This document shows positions 57,918 to 64,000 of a stretch of 64,000 bases of DNA, piece by piece. Under the pieces are notes generated by a model that was given only the letters and a program-made list of their open reading frames with translations, did not search any database and was not told where the DNA came from. Made by a program: the position numbers and the translations under genes. Location of the stretch: positions 1 through 64,000 of the forward strand of contig SNVD02013143.1 in assembly GCA_013180625.2 (NCBI GenBank). Reading direction: 5' to 3'. How positions within the stretch are numbered: position 1 is the first letter of the stretch; every line of letters starts with the position of its first letter. The stretch comes from Boswellia sacra (taxonomy: Eukaryota; Streptophyta; Magnoliopsida; Sapindales; Burseraceae).

Positions 57918-59550
57918 TAAAAATGCAGAGCAACTAAATACCTTTGTGAATAGGATACTTGACCATTTTCTTGGATCATGAGAGCTTCAAAAAATAAGAA
58001 AAAATAAAAACTTAATGAACAAGCATCATACTCTGTCACATAATTTCGTAACTAAAAAGAAGAAACCAAATAATAATAACAATAAAGAAGTCCATTAGGT
58101 AGTGTAAACAATTTGACAAATGCCTTGCTTTTATTATAAGGTTCTTATCTTGCACTATTACCATATTACATTTATATATAAACTAGTAAAGCAATAATTT
58201 ATAATTTACCAAATTTCATCAAATATAAAATCTTTCTTTTATTAATGACATAAACCAAAAAAAAAATTATCAGATCTCAATTAAGTACCATATTGGACTA
58301 TGATTGGTTTCTTACAATTTGTGATGTGATGCATGAAACTGGTTAAAGGCTCTTTAACATATATTTTTCAATTCTGATACTGCCTTGTAATCATGATTAT
58401 AGATTAAACAAATAATAGTAGCTTAGTACAACAATTCGTTTATATTATTTTTTCAGATTAATAATACAAAATATCATAACTCACAAAGTTTCTAACGAAA
58501 TAATCTTAGGATAATGTTGTGGAGAAGCATTTCACAATTATGCATTTCCATTGTTTTAATATAAATGCCAAATTGCTTTTTCAATGCATCTCACTATTAG
58601 AATTACTTATAAATGGTCCCTTGGTTCTAATACTCTTAAACTAATTTTCTAAAAGTAAGTGGCAGCAATATTAGGTTCTCATATCTCTGTGAACATTTTT
58701 TTAAGATAAAAAAAAAAGAAAAAGAAAAGAAGAAGAAAAGCCCTCTTTTTAATTAACTTAAACTGTATGTTTCTTATTGCTAGAAGAGAGTTTAAATCGT
58801 GGAGGGTCTAATAATTTTCTTTTTTTTAAAAGAAGAGTATACTGCTAATTTGTAGTATCTTACTTTTCTTTGATACAGTATAAAAATCCTTCATATACTA
58901 AAAACCAAATCAAACTAAGAGTGCTATTATAAGTTATAACTAAAAGAATAAATAACAATATCTCATCAAAATATCTCTGCATTAAATTTGACTACCGTAT
59001 TGTAGTATAATTTTCACCAAATTAAATGGACAAAAATTCCAAGATAAAATATATAATTTTCCTCAATCAAATCATGCTCTCTCTTTTTGAACAGTATAAC
59101 TGTAAAATAAAAGCATCAACTTTAACAAGTTTTCTTAATAAACAAAATGGATGACCTAATTTTAACAAAATAAAATAAATAATAAAATTCGTAAAATAGA
59201 AATTGATATCAAATTAGAAGAACAGAAATAGTAAACTTACTAATACAACAATTTGCAGAAACCCATTGATCCATGCAAAATGACACGCCTCCATGTTCAT
59301 ATGTATGGATGTAATGACCAAGGAGAAGCAACACTAGTTTTTGACAGAAAATGAATTATTTCTTTGATGATAAAAAGCATACTCCCACAATAAACTATAC
59401 TCCGTTTTCAATATGGAGATACACTACTGATCAATCCCCACAATTACTCCTAAGAATCTGCAACATTCTAAAATAACATAGAATAAAAACATTCCTTATT
59501 TGCTTAATAAAATTATTCCTTATTTGTCTATTTTCCCAAAATGCCGTTAC
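57918..59550. other. AT-rich DNA, may include a gypsy LTR at its right end
   Basis: No gene is recognised. A - strand LTR would be expected to begin at about 59551 (TGTAACGGCATTTTGGG) after the purine-rich GAGGATGTGGGAT. Its other end was not resolved. Confidence 0.4.
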
Positions 59551-61143
59551 AATCCCACATCCTCAAAATAGCCTTGTCCTCAAGGCTTGACATTAGGAAA
59601 CTGCTGCGGCAGATTAAACAAGTCCTCCCATGTAGCATCTTCTGGAAATGAGTTGGACCAATGAACCAAAACTTAAGTGATTGGCTTGTTGTTTTTCTTA
59701 GCCAGTCTTCTCTCTAACAAAGCAACCCGCGGATACAATTGCACCCTCCCCTCATCATCCACAGTAGGGAGATCAGCCTGTGGCACGGTAGAGGTGCCTA
59801 ATTTCTTCTTGAGACATGACACATGAAAAACAAGATGCATGCGTGCCCCATATGGAAGGTCCAACTTGCAAGCTACCTGGCCAATACGTTGAAGAACCTT
59901 GTAAGGACAAAAAAATCTCGGTGAGACTTTCTGATTTCCACGAACAACTGTGGAAGTTTGCTTGAATGGCTATAACTGCAAGTGGACTAAATCACCTTCT
60001 TCAAATTCGTGCTCTGTTCAATGCCGATCAGCCGCTTGCTTCATGCAATTTTGAGATTGCAACAAATTTTCGCTTAAAAGTCTGACTATGTTATCTCTAT
60101 CCACTAGTTGTTGTTTAACAGCGGCTACAAGTGTTTCTCGAGGCACATAAGAGGTAAAAGTAGGCGGTGGTCAATCATAGACAACCTCAAAAGGAGTTTG
60201 GCGAGTAGAATAATAGAATGATGTATTATATCACCATTCAGCAATGTTTAGGTCTATCTCCTGTCATACACCGCAAATATTATTCGAGACATTTGTTAAC
60301 AATTTTAGTTTGGCCATCAAACCGTGGATGATAAAAGGAACTTATCTGCAATTGGACACCCTGCAAAGTAAATAACTTCTACCAAAATTTGCTTATAAAC
60401 ACACGACCCCTATCCGAAACTATTGTCCGAGGGACTCCATCAAGCTTAAAAATGTTATGCATAAAGATTTAGGCGACATCCATTGCCGTGTAAGGATGAC
60501 ACAAAGTCAAACAAGTGAGCATACTTACTTAAGAGATCAACCACCACAAAAATAACATCCTTTCTCAAAGATTTGGGAAGGCCTTCAATAAAATCCATGG
60601 AAATGTCAGCCCAAACTTTTTTCGAAATTGGTAAAGGTTGAAGCAATCCAGTAGTAGAAATGTTTTCTAGCTTGTTTCTTTGACAAACATCACATTCGGC
60701 TACATATCTTTTAACATCCTTGCTTATCTTCTGATGGAGAGCTCGTTTAATTCGTTTAATTGTTTTCTTTATTCCTGAATGGCCAGAACTAGGTCCGTTA
60801 TGAGCTTCACGCAAAATGATTGGCTTAAGAGCAGAACTTTTGCCCAGCCACAACCGCCCTTTATATCTCAATTGGTTATCTTTCGAAGTATACTAAGAAG
60901 TCGCCTACGAACACTGCTGAATGGAAAGAATTAGTTGTTGAATTTCTGAGTCGTCTCCCACTCTTGTTGCAGCTGTTCCATCCAAACAGAAATAGGCAAA
61001 GAAAGTGCCATATTTATAGCACAGTCATCAGATTGCCTAGATAGAGCATCGACCACTTTCTTTTCTTTTCCACTTCGAAAATGAATCTCAAAGTCATAGC
61101 CCATAAGCTTCATCAACCACTTCTGTTGCATAGGAGTTGAAAC
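59551..61143 (-). pseudogene. Ty3/gypsy chromovirus pol remnant (RNase H, integrase, chromodomain)
   Basis: On the - strand, 61131-60931 is the end of RNase H (MQQKWLMKLMGYDFEIHFRS, VVDALSRQ). 60871-60455 holds the integrase zinc-binding and core start (HNGPSSGHSGIKKTIKRIKR, CDVCQRNKLE, DISMDFIEGLPKS). Near 59864-59620 are FHVSCLKKKLG and the chromodomain-like VLVHWSNSFPEDATWEDL, which mark a chromovirus. Stops interrupt all parts. Upstream RT is missing because an LTR lies at 61144. Confidence 0.9.
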
Positions 61144-61724
61144 TGTTGGGAATATTTATAATAAATTTAAATAATATAATCAAACAATAATATATTGAAG
61201 AAATAATAAAATATAAATTAGATTAACATAACATATATTAAATAAATAGAATAAGTAAAGAGATAGAGTAAGAAATATGTAGTCTAAGCACTTGGGAGGC
61301 ATGTCAAAGGCATTGTCCTAAAGCCAAAGAGTCCTCCTCTCATGCGGATCATATCGGTACTCAAGGGCTACAAGATATAACCCAATGCTCACAGCCTATC
61401 TTCTCGATGAGCACGATCATCGGAAGAAAATAATCTGTCTTCATGTGTCGCGGTTGCTCAAAACATAGAAAATAATAAAAAAATATTCATATTCTAATGT
61501 TAGAACCATGAGACTCCTTTATATAATAATCTCGTAGCTTAGGTAACTTACAAATTAATTCTTGTAACTCCCAAGCTATAAGTTCTTAATAAAAACATGA
61601 AAGTTACAAATAATAAGTGTCGTAACTTATGTTTTTATTATATTTGTAACGTATGAAATTAATCTCAAAACAAATTTTGTAACTCATGATATAAATGTTT
61701 GTTTTAAACCTTTTATCTCCAACA
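61144..61724 (-). repeat. LTR of an unclassified element, inserted in the gypsy remnant
   Basis: The ends TGTTGGGAAT and ...CTCCAACA form the inverted TGTTGG/CCAACA pair of an LTR (581 bp). Next to it on the right is GTCCCCCACAAAATG, whose complement is a typical polypurine tract, so the element runs on the - strand. The same LTR start recurs at 63953. Confidence 0.75.
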
Positions 61725-63219
61725 GTCCCCCACAAAATGTTTAAAACTTTATAAAATAAAATATCAAGATAAAAATACTCATAAAATAAAAATTATATAT
61801 AAAGAGCAACCTTCTATTATGCAATGGGTATAGGTATATTTCGGGTTTGAACCTACATTTAGTGTTGATAGTATCCATTTGAGAAATCTGAGTGAACAAA
61901 GTCTTGAACTCGATTTCTTGACCAAACTTCAAACTATCACACATATAATATCGACGAAGATATGGTTTTAGAGGGTTAGCGCTATTAATGGCCATGCGCT
62001 TAAGCTTGATTCTTATGGGAGTTTTAGAGAACAGCCCAATTCTCATAGTCGCGACCCTCACGACGCTTTCACATAGGTGAGTCCTCAAAAAGTATATGTG
62101 ACCTATACCTCACAAGAGTATCTAGCCTTTAGACTCATTTAGGATAAATATCATTCCTAACATCACATATAACAAGCACTTTGCCATAGGGATGAGTAGG
62201 ATCATATCTCGTCTAAGATATGTCATTATAGCTGTGCTTAACAAGTCACGTAATACGATTGTCCTACCTATTGAACCTCCTTCATGGGATCTCCAATCAT
62301 AGAGGTTGGGTTACTTTCCTAGGTGACTCCCTTCGAGCTTAAGCACATCCCCCTCGATAATTTAATTAATTAATTATCATGCTAAAAATCTTTATAATTG
62401 CACAAAATCTCACTGATTTTATCTTTGAGAACTAGGTTTCATTATTTTGATGATTGCTTCCATTAGCTCTCTTAAATAATATTAAATATTTCACAAAAAG
62501 AATGTTAGAGAACATAAGAATATAAAAGGCACAATAAAGAAAATTGAAGGAGCACTTAATTACCTCATAAGTAATAATATTTTCAAACTCATACACAAAA
62601 TTAATAATCATTTAATAATTTATAATATCATTTTTTCCCAAAATATCATAAAAACATTAACAACCATCAATTAAAGAAAACCTCCACATTAAGTAACGTT
62701 TTAAATACACTAGCAATAACTCCATAAAATATTAATGCACTAATATGTTAAATTTTTAACACTCATCAAAATAATAACTACACTTAAATCATTGTTATCT
62801 TAATTATACAAAATTAAGAACTAAAATATGAAACTGCTCAAAAGCTAGAAACCCCCACATTAAAAATATTTTTTCAATCCTCACATTAATAAGATATTTA
62901 TTGCTAAAACTACAAATATAATATATATAACTCATATATGTATTTAATAATAATCATTAGCATTTATGCTATTATTTCTTTCAATACAACCACATAAATT
63001 ATCATAACAATCTATTATTCTTCTTAACATACTCTAGTAATCAATTATTTAGATGTTATCATCTAATATACATGATAACCACAAGAAACTATGAATTAAT
63101 AGCTCACCACCTTGCATATAAGTTCCTAATAAACACATGGAAATGAAATAAAAAATTTAATACATGCAAGTAATATAATTGAATTCTTAATCAATCAATA
63201 ATAATATGCAACCAAGATC
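61725..63219 (-). other. Non-coding interior adjoining the LTR at 61144
   Basis: No gag or pol is recognised. The segment 62090-62360 (AAGCACTTTGCCATAGGGAT, CATGGGATCTCCAATCATAG, CTAGGTGACTCCCTTCGAGC) is less AT-rich and, from memory, resembles conserved non-coding interior of small plant LTR elements. The rest is AT-rich. Confidence 0.45.
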
Positions 63220-63712
63220 CACTACAACAAAACTGGCATTTTATGTCGGCCAAAAAATGACATTTATCATTATATTTGTCGGTTTTAGCGCAACATAAAG
63301 TGGCTTGTCACATATTCCTATACGTGTCACTTGGCCAAATTGACATAAATAATTTAAAATATGTGTCATTCCGAAACAGACATGTATGCAGTAAATATTT
63401 GCCAATATGTGTCAGTTTCTATCAAATATGTGTTTGCTAGTGAGTGACACAAATAATATAAAATATGTGTCATTCATAAACAGACATGTATGGAGTAAAT
63501 ATTTGCCTTTACGTGTCAGTTTCTAACAAAAATGTGTCTGTTAGTAAGTGACACATAAGTTGTGTCAGTCACCAAATGACACAAGTTTGTGTCATTTTAC
63601 GAGGTGACACCTATATAACGTTGTTCATCGAGTGACACAGGATAGGATATTTGTGTCATTTCACACAAATAAGCTCTGTGTCGTTCATTGGTCGACATTC
63701 ACATATGTGTCA
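63220..63712. mobile_element. CACTA-type transposon end, truncated
   Basis: The terminus CACTACAACAAAACTGGC is followed by dense ATGTGTCA / TGACACA motifs in both orientations (about 63250-63710). It is cut abruptly at about 63712, where a repeat of 60904 begins. Confidence 0.75.
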
Positions 63713-64000
63713 CCTATGAACACTGCTGAATGGAAAGAATTAGTTGTTGAATTTCTAAGTCGTCTCCCACTCTTGTTGCAGCTGTTCCATCCAAACAGAA
63801 ATAGGCAAAGAAAGTGCCATATTTATAGCACAGTCATCAGATTGCCTAGATAGAGCATCGACCACTTTCTTTTCTTTTCCACTTCGAAAATGAATCTCAA
63901 AGTCATAGCCCATAAGCTTCATCAACCACTTCTGTTGCATAGGAGTTGAAACTGTTGGGAATATTTATAATAAATTTAAATAATATAATCAAACAATAAT
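63713..64000 (-). repeat. Start of a second copy of 60904-61191 (tandem duplication)
   Basis: CCTATGAACACTGCTGAATGG at 63713 repeats CCTACGAACACTGCTGAATGG at 60904 with very few differences. It continues across the gypsy/LTR junction (TGTTGGGAAT at 61144 and 63953) to the window end. The period is 2,809 bp. Confidence 0.92.

Noticed and set aside
61741..62088. 115-codon - strand frame next to the LTR
   Set aside because: No gag-like or other domain; it runs out of the polypurine tract into AT-rich sequence.
55338..63220. Pairing the CACTA ends at 55338 and 63220 as one element
   Set aside because: Both termini have the same orientation and different subterminal motifs, so they are left ends of two different elements.

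Overview
The window is nuclear DNA of a eudicot plant. It is AT-rich, its genes carry spliceosomal introns, and about half of it is recognisable transposon sequence (Ty1/copia, Ty3/gypsy, hAT, CACTA, PIF/Harbinger-like and foldback elements). No species-specific marker was found. A woody host such as Citrus is possible but unproven.

Two host genes look intact. The first (9845-12251, + strand, four exons) is the phototropism scaffold NPH3, complete from its BTB/POZ domain to the C-terminal RRWRNSIS tail. The second (49081-54646, - strand, two exons separated by a 5.4-kb intron) is a small phytosulfokine (PSK) peptide precursor. Its core pentapeptide reads YVYTQ rather than the usual YIYTQ.

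The left end (1-6412) is an LTR element with no recognisable gag or pol. Its interior instead carries two foreign genes in the sense direction. One is a remnant resembling the cysteine-rich nucleic-acid-binding protein of carlavirus-type plant RNA viruses, with one in-frame stop. The other is an intronless, nearly full-length copy of a LONELY GUY (LOG) cytokinin-activating enzyme, also with one in-frame stop. Next come a long inverted-repeat element (7754-9190) with an old hAT remnant inside it, the NPH3 gene, and a clean hAT MITE (15203-15715).

From 17314 to 28744 lies a complete but decayed SIRE-type copia element on the - strand, with target-site duplication GTTGT and an env-like third reading frame. 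Its left LTR was later split by a 1.1-kb hAT element, and the right LTR preserves the empty site. A PIF/Harbinger-like element follows (29831-30953). After about 6 kb of mostly unclassified AT-rich DNA comes a decayed + strand Ty3/gypsy element (37370-43209, duplication GTGTT), then another hAT element (43954-44798).

The PSK intron appears to be filled by a CACTA-type transposon (about 49372-54417). It holds fragments of four host genes: a CBL calcium sensor, an aleurain-like cysteine protease, a DUF1639 protein and a SIS-domain protein. To the right are a second CACTA end (55338), a foldback structure with a 24-bp minisatellite in its loop (56612-57917), a - strand chromovirus remnant (59551-61143) interrupted by another LTR (61144-61724), and a third CACTA end (63220). 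The last 288 bases repeat 60904-61191 almost exactly, so the window ends inside a tandem duplication (or an assembly artefact) with a 2,809-bp period.

The best candidates for something undescribed are the LTR element carrying a viral-type gene plus a LOG retrocopy, and the PSK gene with a variant peptide and a gene-fragment-carrying CACTA in its intron. All coordinates, splice sites and repeats were read by eye; no database search was possible.
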